NCBI GenBank assembly: GCA_001704765.1
Contig: MBFK01000175.1
Location: 1 to 32,331 of the forward strand
Source: Sinorhizobium shofinae
GTDB taxonomy: Bacteria; Pseudomonadota; Alphaproteobacteria; Rhizobiales; Rhizobiaceae
Reading direction: 5' to 3'
Length of the DNA stretch: 32,331 nucleotides
The notes beneath the pieces are model-generated. The model ran no database searches, was not told the origin of the DNA, and saw only the letters and a list, made by a program, of their open reading frames with translations. Shown here in pieces: positions 17,345 through 26,173 of this stretch; position 1 is the first letter of the stretch, and each line of letters starts with the position of its first letter. The translations under genes and the position numbers were made by a program.

Positions 17345-17480
17345 GTTGCACTCAGAGCGAGGCAGGATCATTGCCCCGCCCGCGCGACGACATTATCTCC
17401 GGAGTCCCGGCAAAGTGCGGGGTCTGTTGTCCATCGAATCCGAAATCGGTTTCGGCAGATAACTGGTAAGTTGTTCCGCG

Positions 17481-17594
17481 TCATTCAGTCCAACGATTGA
17501 CCTGGTACGCGGGCATCAGGTTGATCAGGCTCTCGGCATCGACAGCCCATTTCCGAACCCAGTCCTTGTCGTCCATGCGGTAGAGATTGCACAC
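17481..17594 (-). pseudogene. Truncated SRAP (HMCES/YedK-like) gene, 5' fragment
   Basis: From a GTG at 17594 the minus strand encodes 37 residues beginning (M)CNLYRM, then DKDWVRKWA and LINLMPAYQ. This is the start of an SOS response-associated peptidase: the Cys2 nucleophile that crosslinks abasic DNA, followed by the family's first helix. After about 33 recognisable residues the match stops abruptly and a TGA follows; nothing further downstream resembles the other 170 or so residues in any frame. The fragment therefore marks a recombination or insertion breakpoint beside the ZorAB-like operon. The family match is by eye. Confidence 0.7.
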
Positions 17595-17701
17595 GCGAGC
17601 GGCCTCCCGTCGAAACGGGGGGAGGGTAGCTTACGCGCCAGCTTGTGCCAATCGAGATCACGGGTCTCGCAGGAAATGCCCAGCGTCCGGGCTTAGGCGG
17701 A

Positions 17702-18769
17702 TTACAGACACTCCCGGAAACTGGCAAGGATGGCTTGATCGCCTCCCGACGGGGCCTCAATGCGCCCACCGATAAGCACCCCGGAAGCGGTGTAGCTATT
17801 CACGACAACCATGCCGCTTCCACTGCCCAAAGCTCTAGCTACGTTCGGATCGATGATCAGGGAGGCCAACAATCTTTGGTTCGGATATAGCTTTATCCGG
17901 TCACTGCCGTACTCGTAGCTGCCCGAAGTCGTGTCTATCCGAAAGCCGTCGATGTGGGTCGTCGAACGAGATGCCATCTCCGGGGACAACCCTTGCCGTT
18001 CACTGACGGCATAGAGATTGATTATCGGGCGCTTCTTCCAGCACAACGTCTCGATCTCGTAGAGCCTCTCAAGAGCACCGGGGTTTCGCTCATCGACCGC
18101 GGTCGCGACGATCAATCCGTCTTTCGGCATGAGACGGAAATCATGAAAGCCAAGTTGTGGGACGATGTTCAAAGCGGTGATCTGGGCAGAGTTCGGTATG
18201 AACATGTCTGCCGGCGATGTGCCTGAGAGAAGTTCGAACAGTTCTGGCTTCGCTCCCATGTCTCGAAGATATCCCGCAAGGTACGCAGAGATATACTGGG
18301 TGTTTTCCATCGCCTCGGTCGCCGAACTGCTGCTCCCACCATAGAACTGATGGAAGCCGATCTTGCCATCATCTGCGACTTCACGTTCAACCCCACCCAT
18401 GAATGCAAGAGCGCAGGCCGAATAGCATTCCGCACCGGACAGCTCTTCCCGGTATCGCCCCGGAATTTCACCGGAATACCGTCGGACCTCTGTATGTGCG
18501 CCGTTCTTCCGGATGAACTGTCCGATCTCGATCCCATCCATCAGGCTGCCGCCGGGGCTGTCCAGCGATACGATGAACCTGAAAGAGTCGTAGGCGTTCT
18601 CGTCCCAGTAATCTTTAAAACGCTGGGCATCCCCGCGCTCAATCGAACCTGTGACGATGATCTTCGATGTCGCGTTGCCGCGCTCCATGGAAATCTCGAT
18701 GGCTGCAGCCGACGTCGCACTCAACGCGACCGTCGCCCCCAACAGTCTTGCAACGATACCCTTCATCAT
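17702..18769 (-). CDS. Periplasmic ClpP/crotonase-fold protein (COG3904-like)
   Basis: This 355-residue protein has a signal peptide (about 1-23, LLGATVALSATSAAA) and a ClpP-like domain: SLDSPGGSLMDG (oxyanion-type SPGGS, 71-75), CYSACALAFMGG (S117) and GKIGFHQFYGG (H140). The Ser-His order and spacing fit ClpP/SppA-type serine peptidases of the periplasm, as in COG3904. The last third is unrecognised. An ATG one codon later is equally possible. It stands alone between the SRAP fragment and a short plus-strand gene, so I cannot assign it to either defence set. Confidence 0.85.
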   Translation of the reverse strand: MMKGIVARLLGATVALSATSAAAIEISMERGNATSKIIVTGSIERGDAQRFKDYWDENAYDSFRFIVSLDSPGGSLMDGIEIGQFIRKNGAHTEVRRYSGEIPGRYREELSGAECYSACALAFMGGVEREVADDGKIGFHQFYGGSSSSATEAMENTQYISAYLAGYLRDMGAKPELFELLSGTSPADMFIPNSAQITALNIVPQLGFHDFRLMPKDGLIVATAVDERNPGALERLYEIETLCWKKRPIINLYAVSERQGLSPEMASRSTTHIDGFRIDTTSGSYEYGSDRIKLYPNQRLLASLIIDPNVARALGSGSGMVVVNSYTASGVLIGGRIEAPSGGDQAILASFRECL

Positions 18770-18935
18770 GCCCCCGCATTCCCCAAATCGCTGATTGTGC
18801 TCTCGCCTATGCCCAGAAAATCTTCAACCAATCAATACCGTGGCCGCAACCTGAGTTTGATGGGTATACGGTCGTAAAGAGGATGCCGAGGGCTTTGGTT
18901 CGTGGGTTCAAAAAGCGGCCGAGGAGGGCGCGCAA

Positions 18936-19214
18936 TTGAAGCCTCACGGCAGGCTGACGCTACTCGGCGAAAAGGAAGGCGATCGGGTCCTGGCCGCACT
19001 CCTCACAGCTATCTACGTCTTTGCGAAATGCGGACAAAAGGAATTGCGCGAACGGATACGGACAATGACCGTTCATTTTAGAAGTCTCGTTGAAGAATGG
19101 CCCGAGTCGCTGCCATCTGTGATCGGATGCCTCGACCGAATGGCGCAGGAACTTGGCGTCGACGTCTCGAAATATGACATCCTGCCCACGCTTCTTGATC
19201 TACGAAGCCTGTAG
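18936..19214 (+). CDS. Short hypothetical protein, possibly the 3' part of a frameshifted gene
   Basis: From TTG 18936 this frame gives 92 residues, mostly helical, with no known family. The same frame is open back to 18861 and its sequence there (EDAEGFGSWVQKAAEEG) looks like protein. Just upstream another frame (about 18785-18878) also looks coding (ADCALAYAQKIFNQ, then EFDGYTVVK), and the two join smoothly if one base is gained or lost near 18878. The intact ancestor probably began near 18780. There is no clear ribosome site before 18936. It may therefore be a remnant rather than a working gene. Confidence 0.4.
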   Translation: MKPHGRLTLLGEKEGDRVLAALLTAIYVFAKCGQKELRERIRTMTVHFRSLVEEWPESLPSVIGCLDRMAQELGVDVSKYDILPTLLDLRSL

Positions 19215-19328
19215 CTGCAGTCAGGGCAGCGCCGATGAGGTGGCGGCGATCACAGCTCTGGATACTGGCAAACGCGGTGGTCCTGATCCGGAAGTCCAGG
19301 GCACACCCACCGGAAAGGCAAGGTGAAT

Positions 19329-21002
19329 TTAGCGGCTTACGCTCCTGAAGAGCACCGATGTCACATGATCAGGGAGCGCTTCATAGCGTCGATCCAGTCC
19401 AGCGCAGGAGTCACAGCAATACTTGAACGGCCGCGGCGCCGCCTCCTTGCTGAAAGCCCAGTTCAGGATTCTCATGCCGAGGCTTTGTCGCAAATGAACT
19501 TTTGGTCCCTCGAAATATTCCACCAATGCTGCACGGAAGCATTTCTTGGTGCCGAGGAGGGTGGCCAAGTCGTCAATCTGCGAGAAACGCTGCCGAAGCA
19601 TCGATCGAGCTGCCTGCTCGTCCAGTCCTGACCCGTTGGCTGTCTTCTCCGCCATGAAACGCAGCAGCCCGACATCTCGTCCGGCACCACGGGCGCCTTC
19701 CGTGAACGTCACCGCGACAGCTTGCCTGCCGTCTCGGCCCGCCCGGCCGAACTCCTGCAGATAATCCTCAACCGAAGCTGGTTGCTGCCAATGGATGACA
19801 AGGCGTACGTCCGGCACGTCCAGTCCCATGCCGAAGGCGTTCGTGCAAATGATGTGGTTTACGACCGGACGGCTTTCACCCTGGAAGCGCTTGAGCAATT
19901 CCTGACGATCCCAATCCGTTCCCAACTTCGAGTGATAGAGCGGGACATCGAGTCCGTTATTCCTGAGATCGGTCTGCAAGTCCTGCCCGATGCGGGCCGT
20001 AGGCACGAAAATCATGACCTTGCGGCCAGCGAACACGGGCAGTCGCAGGAGCGATGCGATTTCGTGATGCCGTGCCGATCGAGTGGCCGCCCAGCGGATC
20101 ATTGCGATATTGGGTCGGTCCACGCCTCTGACGAAGATCTGTGCGTCCTCGATTCCCAGTGATGAAAGAATCCGCTTCTGCATCTCCCGACCTGCGGTCG
20201 CGGTGAAGGCCAAAACCGGAGGAGAGCCGAGCGTCGAACGCACCTCCGCGAGGCGGCCGTACTCCGGACGGAAATCGCGGCCCCACTGGTCGACGCAGTG
20301 CGCCTCGTCAACGACAAGGAAGTCAGGTCGACTTTCCGCCAAAGCCTCACGCTCGTTCCTTCGACGAACGAAGAACCGTTCAGGGGCCAAATAGAGGAAT
20401 TTCAGCGCATTCGCCTCGACAAGCGAATAGCGGATTGTCTTCTCCTCCATGCTCAGCGCGCTGTTGATGAAGGTTGCGGGAATCTTCCTGCGAAGGAGAC
20501 CTGACACCTGATCACTCATGAGCGTCTTGAGGGGGCTGACGACGATCGTGACGCCTCGACGAAGAAGAGCCGGGATCTGAAAGCAGAGCGACTTTCCGTA
20601 TCCTGTAGGACTGACGACGAGCACCGACTTTCCTGCGAGCGCTGCCAAGACTATCGGGAGTTGGCCTCCGCGGAAGTGGGAGACGCCGAATAGGCGAAGG
20701 ACGGGCCCGAGATTCATCTCCGCATCAAGCGAGCGCGCATCACGGTCGAGCCAGCGCGCCAGTCGCATCGCCCAGCGCTCGATCGCTCTCCGTGCGAGTC
20801 CTCCCGCTAGGTTCGGATGGTGTGCAGCATGGCAGCCGTCGCATAACGTCACCAGATTCGAGAGCTCGTCCGACCCGCCCATGGACCTAGGCAGGAGATG
20901 ATGCACGTCGGCATCACGCGACTTTAGAGTCACTGAGCACGAGACGCATTTGTATCCATCCCTTGCAAGAACAAGTCGACGGGTATCTTCCCAATTTCCC
21001 AC
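19329..21002 (-). CDS. HNH nuclease-RecQ-type helicase fusion
   Basis: This 557-residue protein joins an N-terminal HNH domain (about 7-65: C19/C22, HHLLPRSMGG with H34-H35, N49, C54/C57) to a RecQ-family superfamily 2 helicase (about 98-450): SPTGYGKSLCFQ (Walker A), VVDEAHCVDQWG (DEAH 232-235, with the RecQ-type aromatic loop), FTATA and FGRAGRDGR (motif VI). A short C-terminal CCDSC resembles the end of a RecQ zinc site, but no winged-helix or HRDC domain follows. HNH fused in front of RecQ suggests a nuclease-helicase defence protein rather than a repair RecQ. It diverges from the DUF429 gene across 118 bp. Confidence 0.9.
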   Translation of the reverse strand: MGNWEDTRRLVLARDGYKCVSCSVTLKSRDADVHHLLPRSMGGSDELSNLVTLCDGCHAAHHPNLAGGLARRAIERWAMRLARWLDRDARSLDAEMNLGPVLRLFGVSHFRGGQLPIVLAALAGKSVLVVSPTGYGKSLCFQIPALLRRGVTIVVSPLKTLMSDQVSGLLRRKIPATFINSALSMEEKTIRYSLVEANALKFLYLAPERFFVRRRNEREALAESRPDFLVVDEAHCVDQWGRDFRPEYGRLAEVRSTLGSPPVLAFTATAGREMQKRILSSLGIEDAQIFVRGVDRPNIAMIRWAATRSARHHEIASLLRLPVFAGRKVMIFVPTARIGQDLQTDLRNNGLDVPLYHSKLGTDWDRQELLKRFQGESRPVVNHIICTNAFGMGLDVPDVRLVIHWQQPASVEDYLQEFGRAGRDGRQAVAVTFTEGARGAGRDVGLLRFMAEKTANGSGLDEQAARSMLRQRFSQIDDLATLLGTKKCFRAALVEYFEGPKVHLRQSLGMRILNWAFSKEAAPRPFKYCCDSCAGLDRRYEALPDHVTSVLFRSVSR

Positions 21003-21120
21003 GTGACATTGCTCGTAATTGGTTGCCTTTGGTCACGACATTGACCGAAAGTCGCTGAGAAAGCGTAACCGAACCCGCGGTAGATGACGGCGGGTCGCTA
21101 AGGACCGGAAGGAGAGGTCG

Positions 21121-21921
21121 GTGAGGGTTGTACTAGGCATCGACGCAGCCTGGACTGAGCGCGAGCCGAGTGGCGTTGCCGTGATCGCCGATGACGGTTC
21201 AGGGTGGAGATTGCTCGAAGTCGCCGCTTCCTACGCGGAATTCCTTCGCGACCGCACAGTGCTACCCCAGATCCTCCGTCATCGAGGATCCATGCCTGAT
21301 GCGAGCGCCCTGATATCCGCGGCTGCCGCCAAGGCTGGCGCGGGCATTGATCTCGTAGCAGTCGACATACCGCTTGCGACGGTCCCGATTGCGGGACGCA
21401 GGACGTCGGACAATTTGATATCGTCAGTGTACGGTGCGAGGCACGCGAGCACACATACACCCAGTAGCTCGCGTCCGGGAAAGATCAGCGACGAACTCAG
21501 GGAAGGATTCGAACGCGTCGGTTACCCGCTGGCAACGACTGAACTTAGCGAACGGCACCTGATAGAGGTGTACCCACATCCGGCGTTGATCGAACTGGCT
21601 ACTGCCGAGCGACGACTGCCGTACAAGGCTTCCAAGATCAGAAAATATTGGCCTGATGACAAACCGGGCATGCGGCGACAGAACCTCTTCGAGGTCTGGA
21701 CAGGAATCGTCACCCTGCTGGATGCTCGTATTCGAGGCGTGGCAGCGCTGCTTACTTCGCCTTCGTTTGACGCCGCCGGACATGAAATGAAGGCATACGA
21801 GGACAGGCTGGACGCTGTCGTATGTGCGTGGGTGGGTGCATGCGCTCTCGACAACCGAGCTAGGGCCTATGGCGACGAAACGTCTGCGATATGGGTGCCA
21901 ACCGTGGCCCCGCTTTCCTGA
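21121..21921 (+). CDS. DUF429 family protein, predicted RNase H-fold
   Basis: This 266-residue protein fits DUF429, a family predicted to have an RNase H-like fold and nuclease activity. The visible motifs are LGIDAAW (D8), AVDIPLA (D82) and EVYPHPAL (E149), which would supply the acidic site. The start is GTG 21121 after a strong AAGGAGA ribosome site. It stands back to back with the HNH-RecQ gene, and nuclease plus helicase-nuclease in a divergent pair may be a functional unit, though no regulator lies between them. Substrate unknown. Confidence 0.8.
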   Translation: MRVVLGIDAAWTEREPSGVAVIADDGSGWRLLEVAASYAEFLRDRTVLPQILRHRGSMPDASALISAAAAKAGAGIDLVAVDIPLATVPIAGRRTSDNLISSVYGARHASTHTPSSSRPGKISDELREGFERVGYPLATTELSERHLIEVYPHPALIELATAERRLPYKASKIRKYWPDDKPGMRRQNLFEVWTGIVTLLDARIRGVAALLTSPSFDAAGHEMKAYEDRLDAVVCAWVGACALDNRARAYGDETSAIWVPTVAPLS

Positions 21922-21930
21922 GCAATCTTT

Positions 21931-22419
21931 TTGACAGGCAACTTTGGTGTATCCGCGAGCAAACTCAACCGGCTCGTCGTCCGGGAATTTCGTGCCTACG
22001 GAGAGAATGGCAGTTTCGTTTCCTCAGTCACGGATGTGCAGGCTCAGGCGATTCGCGCGGGGCGGCGGCCGGCGGACGATCTTGCCGCCTGGGGTTACGA
22101 GGATCCGTCGCTCTGGGGAACTCTTCGGACAAGGAGCGACGAAGAACGAGTTCCTTCCGCGCAGGGCGGGTACCACAAGTTCTATGAGGAATTCGCGCTG
22201 GCGGCGGCGACGGGTTCCAAGCCTCCAGTTGCCACGGAAGAGGCGGCAGCAGCGCTCGCCGTATTGGACGCCGCGCGGGTGAGTGCGCTCGAAGGCCGGA
22301 TGGTCCGCGTCAAGGCCTGTGGAGTCGCCTCCGACGACGGCGAGCCCCAAGGTGAGCGGTTGTCGAAGGAGGGCTGGATGAATCCGAAAGCCATTGAGGC
22401 AATTGACAAAGTGCCGTGA
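21931..22419 (+). pseudogene. 3' fragment of a Gfo/Idh/MocA-type oxidoreductase
   Basis: The 162-residue frame resembles only the C-terminal part of Gfo/Idh/MocA dehydrogenases: SASKLNRLVVREFRAYG, TDVQAQAIRAGRRP, DPSLWGTLRT and, near the end, FYEEFALA then ALAVLDAARVSALEGR. The NAD-binding Rossmann half (GxGxxG) is absent, and a stop (21919-21921) closes the frame just upstream, being the DUF429 stop. The last 30 or so residues after EGRMVRV diverge from the family. This is a 5'-truncated remnant; TTG 21931 is only a formal start. Confidence 0.7.
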
Positions 22420-22453
22420 AACATCGACGCCTATGCGCAACGGAGGATTGTGT

Positions 22454-23653
22454 ATGAAGGTAAGATCGGTACAAACCAGTGGTGCGTGGGTCGAAATCAA
22501 GGAAGACCCGGACGCCACAACGCCCGATCCCGGCGCATCCGATGTACGCAGAGTTCTTGCAAGCGCAGTGCGGTCGCAGCATCTTGCGATACTGGCCGGG
22601 CTTGGCACGTCGCTTTGCGTGCTTAGAGACGGGAAGAGACTTGCGCCCACCATGCCGGATCTCCTTCAGAAAGCGAAGGATCGCTTCATTGCGATGGATA
22701 AGGCCGAAAACAAGGATGCAGGCTATCACTGGGCCGACTTCGAAAAGTTGGCCAATCTGCCACCCAAGTGCCTCGATCTCGAATACATCATGTCGCGAGC
22801 GACGATCGCTGCTGGCTTTCTCGCTGATGCCGAGGCTAAGAGAATCCAGACGTACCTGGCGGAAGCGGAGGAGGTCATCCGTACTGCGGTCGATTTCATG
22901 GCCGACGAGGTTAAACTGACGGTTCACGAGTCCTTTCTCCGGCGCGTGGCGCGGCGGTCGGCGCGGCGCTCTCGGACGAAGCTCTTTACGACAAACTACG
23001 ACGTCTGCTTCGAAATGGCGGCGCGCCGCTCAGGGTTCGTCGTAATCGATGGCTTCGCGTTCGGAAACGATGCGCGCTTCGACTCGGCCCAGTTCAGCTA
23101 CGACGTTGTACGGAGGTCCGTGGGTGAGGAACGGTCGGACTACATTGAGAACCTGTTCCATCTTCACAAGCTCCACGGCTCGGTCGACTGGGAGAGGCTG
23201 GACGGGAACTCATTCATTGCGAAGAGGCCCGGAACGCTGAAGCCCCTTCTGATATACCCCCGGTCGGACAAATACGAGCTCGCCTTCAGCCAGCCCTACA
23301 TCGAGATGATGGGCCTATTCCAATCCTTCATCCGCGTCCCGAGCACGACGCTCCTCGTGATCGGTTTCGGGTTTAACGACAAGCATATCGCCGAGCCCAT
23401 CCTGGCAGCAATCCGAGGGAACCTTGGACTTGACATCGTGGTAGTCAGCCCGGATCTCGAAACTACAAGCGCGCAGGGCGGAAACAAGTATCTGGGCGAA
23501 TTGCTACAGCTTGCCGATGGAGGCGATGGCCGCATCGCGCTGATCGCCGGAACGTTCGAGGAAATCATTCGCTTTATACCGGACGTTGTCAGCGAAACGG
23601 AACTCGAGCGCCACAATCAGCGCCTCAGAAATCTCGGGAAGACAAATGTCTGA
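22454..23653 (+). CDS. SIR2-like NADase of a SIR2-HerA (Nezha-type) defence system
   Basis: This 399-residue protein has SIR2-like motifs: LAGLGTS (47-53), FTTNYD (178-183), KLHGSVDW (239-246, the conserved His) and VIGFGFNDKHI (302-312). The family depletes NAD+ during phage infection. ATG 22454 is chosen because a GGAGGA ribosome site lies 7 nt upstream. Its stop overlaps the HerA start by 8 bp, which is the standard order of the SIR2-HerA pair. SIR2 and HerA normally form a large complex in which the ATPase controls the NADase and nuclease functions; the first motif reads GLGTS rather than the classic GAGxS, a small deviation. Confidence 0.9.
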   Translation: MKVRSVQTSGAWVEIKEDPDATTPDPGASDVRRVLASAVRSQHLAILAGLGTSLCVLRDGKRLAPTMPDLLQKAKDRFIAMDKAENKDAGYHWADFEKLANLPPKCLDLEYIMSRATIAAGFLADAEAKRIQTYLAEAEEVIRTAVDFMADEVKLTVHESFLRRVARRSARRSRTKLFTTNYDVCFEMAARRSGFVVIDGFAFGNDARFDSAQFSYDVVRRSVGEERSDYIENLFHLHKLHGSVDWERLDGNSFIAKRPGTLKPLLIYPRSDKYELAFSQPYIEMMGLFQSFIRVPSTTLLVIGFGFNDKHIAEPILAAIRGNLGLDIVVVSPDLETTSAQGGNKYLGELLQLADGGDGRIALIAGTFEEIIRFIPDVVSETELERHNQRLRNLGKTNV

Positions 23654-25361
23654 AGCCGTCTACCCCTTCGAAAATGCTAGATATCTCGGCACGGTTTCTC
23701 GTGTCAGTCCCCTGGGCGTGCAAGTCAATCTTCCCTTCGCGACGGAAGCCGCGCCGGCGCAATATGCCGGGAACCGCGTCACCAGAGGGCAGGTGGGTGA
23801 GTTCGTCGTAATCGAGACCTTCACGAGCGTCGCGATCATCGGCAGAATCACGGAGATCCGCCTGCCGGAACGAGACCGCCTCTCCGTTGAGCCGGAGCGG
23901 GATGACAATGATGCCCAGGCGAATCCTATCGGGGTCATCCGGCTCCTGGGATCGGTCGACCTCCAATCGGTCCAATCAAGCAGAGGCATCTCGGACGTGC
24001 CCCGTATCGGCGATTACGTCTATCTTGCTCATCCGGATTTCATCCGGCTGGCGATCGTCGCTGCGAAGGCGAGCAAGGACACGATCACAATGGGGCATCT
24101 CAGTGGGGCGCCCGAGTCCAAGGTTTCACTCCCGCCTGCTTCTATCTTTGGACGGCACTGCGCTGTCCTCGGCTCCACTGGAGGTGGGAAGAGTTGGTCG
24201 ACCATGAAACTCGTGGAGGCAGTGGCTTCGTGTGGGGGCAAGGCCATCGTGATCGATCCAACGGGCGAGTACCATACCCTCGCTGAACACGCCGACCACG
24301 TTTTTCTAGGCGGACGTAAGAAGGGCGACGATGACCCGAGGCGTTTCGTATCTTTTCCGCATCATCATCTCAGCGAAATCGACCTATTTGCAATTCTTCA
24401 GCCCAGCCCGGGTGTTCAGGCACCGAAACTGCGGGAGGCGATCGCAAGCTTGAAGCTCGCGCGTATCGCGCCTGATCTGGCGGACGAAGATGGCTTTCTG
24501 GTAAAGGAATTCAGGCCGAAGAAGCCTGTGATTCAAGCTTTATTGAAGCACGATGAGAAGATTCGGGCTCCTTCGGCGCCGTTCGATGTGAGCAAGCTCA
24601 GCCAGCAGATTCTGAAGGAATGCGTGGAGCTGAATGCATATGAGAACAAGGCTATCGACACCAAACGATGGGGTCGAGTTCATGAGACTTCGTTCTCGAA
24701 CTGCGTGACCCTCTGCATGCGCGTGGAAAGCAACGTAAATGCGCCAACGCTCAGCGCACTGTTCAAACCCGCAGACTATATGGAGGATCTGACTACGGTC
24801 ATCCAGGCGTTTGCCGGGGACCCCAAGAAGCGGGTATTGCGCGTTTCGATGGAGAACCTATCGTTTGAGAATAACACCCGCGAACTCGTTGTGAATGCTA
24901 TCGGCCGCTTCCTTCTTACAAGTGCCCGGGATGACCAATATCAAGCGACGCCTCTCGTCGTCGTTCTTGATGAAGCCCATCAGTTTCTCAGCAAGTCGGT
25001 TGGTGACGAAAACAACCGGGTCTTCCTCGACGCATTCGGCCTCATCGCGAAAGAGGGACGGAAGTATGGTTTGACGTGCCTTCTGGCGACGCAGCGACCT
25101 CGGGACATCCCGGAGGACGTGCTCTCTCAGGTCGGGATGTTCGTCGTGCATCGTCTCATCAACGAACGCGATCAGGCCGTCGTTGTGAATGCCAGCGGTG
25201 TCCTGGATGGATCAACTGCAGCCTTCCTCCCGAACCTTCGTGATGGAGAAGCTCTTATGATCGGAACGAGTTCGATCATGCCTCTCCCAGTCACGATGGA
25301 CCCGCCAGCCAGGCCGCCGAAGCTATCAGCGAATGCATCGACAACTTGGCTCAAGTCGTAA
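23646..25361 (+). CDS. herA: HerA-type ATPase of a SIR2-HerA defence system
   Basis: This 571-residue protein is a HerA/FtsK-type hexameric ATPase. An N-terminal beta-barrel (HAS-barrel-like, about 1-150) precedes the motor: GSTGGGKS (Walker A, 176-183), VIDPTGEY (202-209), VVVLDEAHQFLS (Walker B) and LATQRPRDIPEDVLSQV. The start is ATG 23646 inside the SIR2 gene. The pair matches the known Nezha anti-phage system, where HerA binds or moves DNA and activates SIR2. There is no NurA-type gene beside it, consistent with SIR2 as the partner. Confidence 0.92.
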   Translation: MSEAVYPFENARYLGTVSRVSPLGVQVNLPFATEAAPAQYAGNRVTRGQVGEFVVIETFTSVAIIGRITEIRLPERDRLSVEPERDDNDAQANPIGVIRLLGSVDLQSVQSSRGISDVPRIGDYVYLAHPDFIRLAIVAAKASKDTITMGHLSGAPESKVSLPPASIFGRHCAVLGSTGGGKSWSTMKLVEAVASCGGKAIVIDPTGEYHTLAEHADHVFLGGRKKGDDDPRRFVSFPHHHLSEIDLFAILQPSPGVQAPKLREAIASLKLARIAPDLADEDGFLVKEFRPKKPVIQALLKHDEKIRAPSAPFDVSKLSQQILKECVELNAYENKAIDTKRWGRVHETSFSNCVTLCMRVESNVNAPTLSALFKPADYMEDLTTVIQAFAGDPKKRVLRVSMENLSFENNTRELVVNAIGRFLLTSARDDQYQATPLVVVLDEAHQFLSKSVGDENNRVFLDAFGLIAKEGRKYGLTCLLATQRPRDIPEDVLSQVGMFVVHRLINERDQAVVVNASGVLDGSTAAFLPNLRDGEALMIGTSSIMPLPVTMDPPARPPKLSANASTTWLKS

Positions 25362-25369
25362 ATCGATCG

Positions 25370-25383
25370 CTCGCTGAGGCGAG
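25370..25383 (+). terminator. Small hairpin after herA
   Basis: CTCGC-TGAG-GCGAG forms a 5-bp stem just after the herA stop, in the 137-bp convergent gap. No T-run follows, so terminator function is uncertain. Confidence 0.25.
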
Positions 25384-25498
25384 ATTTGCAAGGCCAAGGA
25401 ATTCGAAGCCTCGGAGGCGTGAGTGCCGGCCATCAACTCGATCTGTTCTATCAACATCGCGTTGATTCTGAGTTCCGATTGATTGGCCCTGAACGTAG

Positions 25499-26173
25499 TC
25501 AAGGTCGCGATGATTTGAAGAGGTCGAATGTCTTTTCGAACGCTGAAACCAAGCGTGCTTCGAGTCTTTTGTTCAGGGGCGTGAGGCCCAGCTCATGGTT
25601 CTTGCGGTGGGCCGCGAACAACGTCTTGACGTTCGGAGCATCTGCAGAACCCACGAAGTAACGATCGCCCTTATAGACGTCGCTCAATAGGCCAAGGAAC
25701 GACCGACCTAAATTGATGCCGATGCCAGAGTTGATGTAGTATTTGCACTCGACGGCCAGCACGAGCTTGCTGCTACGAGGTTCCACGTTCGAACTGCGGC
25801 ATATCTCTGCCTCGCTCTTGTACAAGACTGCGACGTCGCACTCGTGCGCGATCTGGGAACGCCCCGTGACGTAAATTCCGACATGGGCTTCCAATACAGG
25901 CCGTCCAGGAAATTCAATTTCAGCGTGGCAGTATTCATGAGCGGACGAAAAGATGTTGGAAGGTGACGTTCGAAACCAAAAATTCGTCGGCAGATTGCCG
26001 TCACGGTTCCGAAACCTAACCGTTGCCCCCTCGTTCCGGGCAGCTTTAAGAACCAAGGCCCAAATGTAGGCCTCGTACAGATCATAACCTGCGGATGCGC
26101 TAGTTAAATTGGCCTTGGGAATGCCTGCGAGAGCTGCATCAATCTCGCTCACCAGGTGTGGACGCAAAGGCAT
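25499..26173 (-). CDS. PD-(D/E)xK nuclease-like protein
   Basis: This 224-residue protein has a restriction-fold signature: HECDVAVLY (D113) followed by LVLAVECKYY (E142, K144), with an upstream glutamate in EAHVGIYV (E95) as possible extra ligand. No DNA-recognition or methylase gene is nearby. It is the last of three minus-strand genes and its ATG overlaps the stop of the previous gene (TAATG). A defence or self-toxic nuclease is likely, but its target is unknown. Confidence 0.75.
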   Translation of the reverse strand: MPLRPHLVSEIDAALAGIPKANLTSASAGYDLYEAYIWALVLKAARNEGATVRFRNRDGNLPTNFWFRTSPSNIFSSAHEYCHAEIEFPGRPVLEAHVGIYVTGRSQIAHECDVAVLYKSEAEICRSSNVEPRSSKLVLAVECKYYINSGIGINLGRSFLGLLSDVYKGDRYFVGSADAPNVKTLFAAHRKNHELGLTPLNKRLEARLVSAFEKTFDLFKSSRP

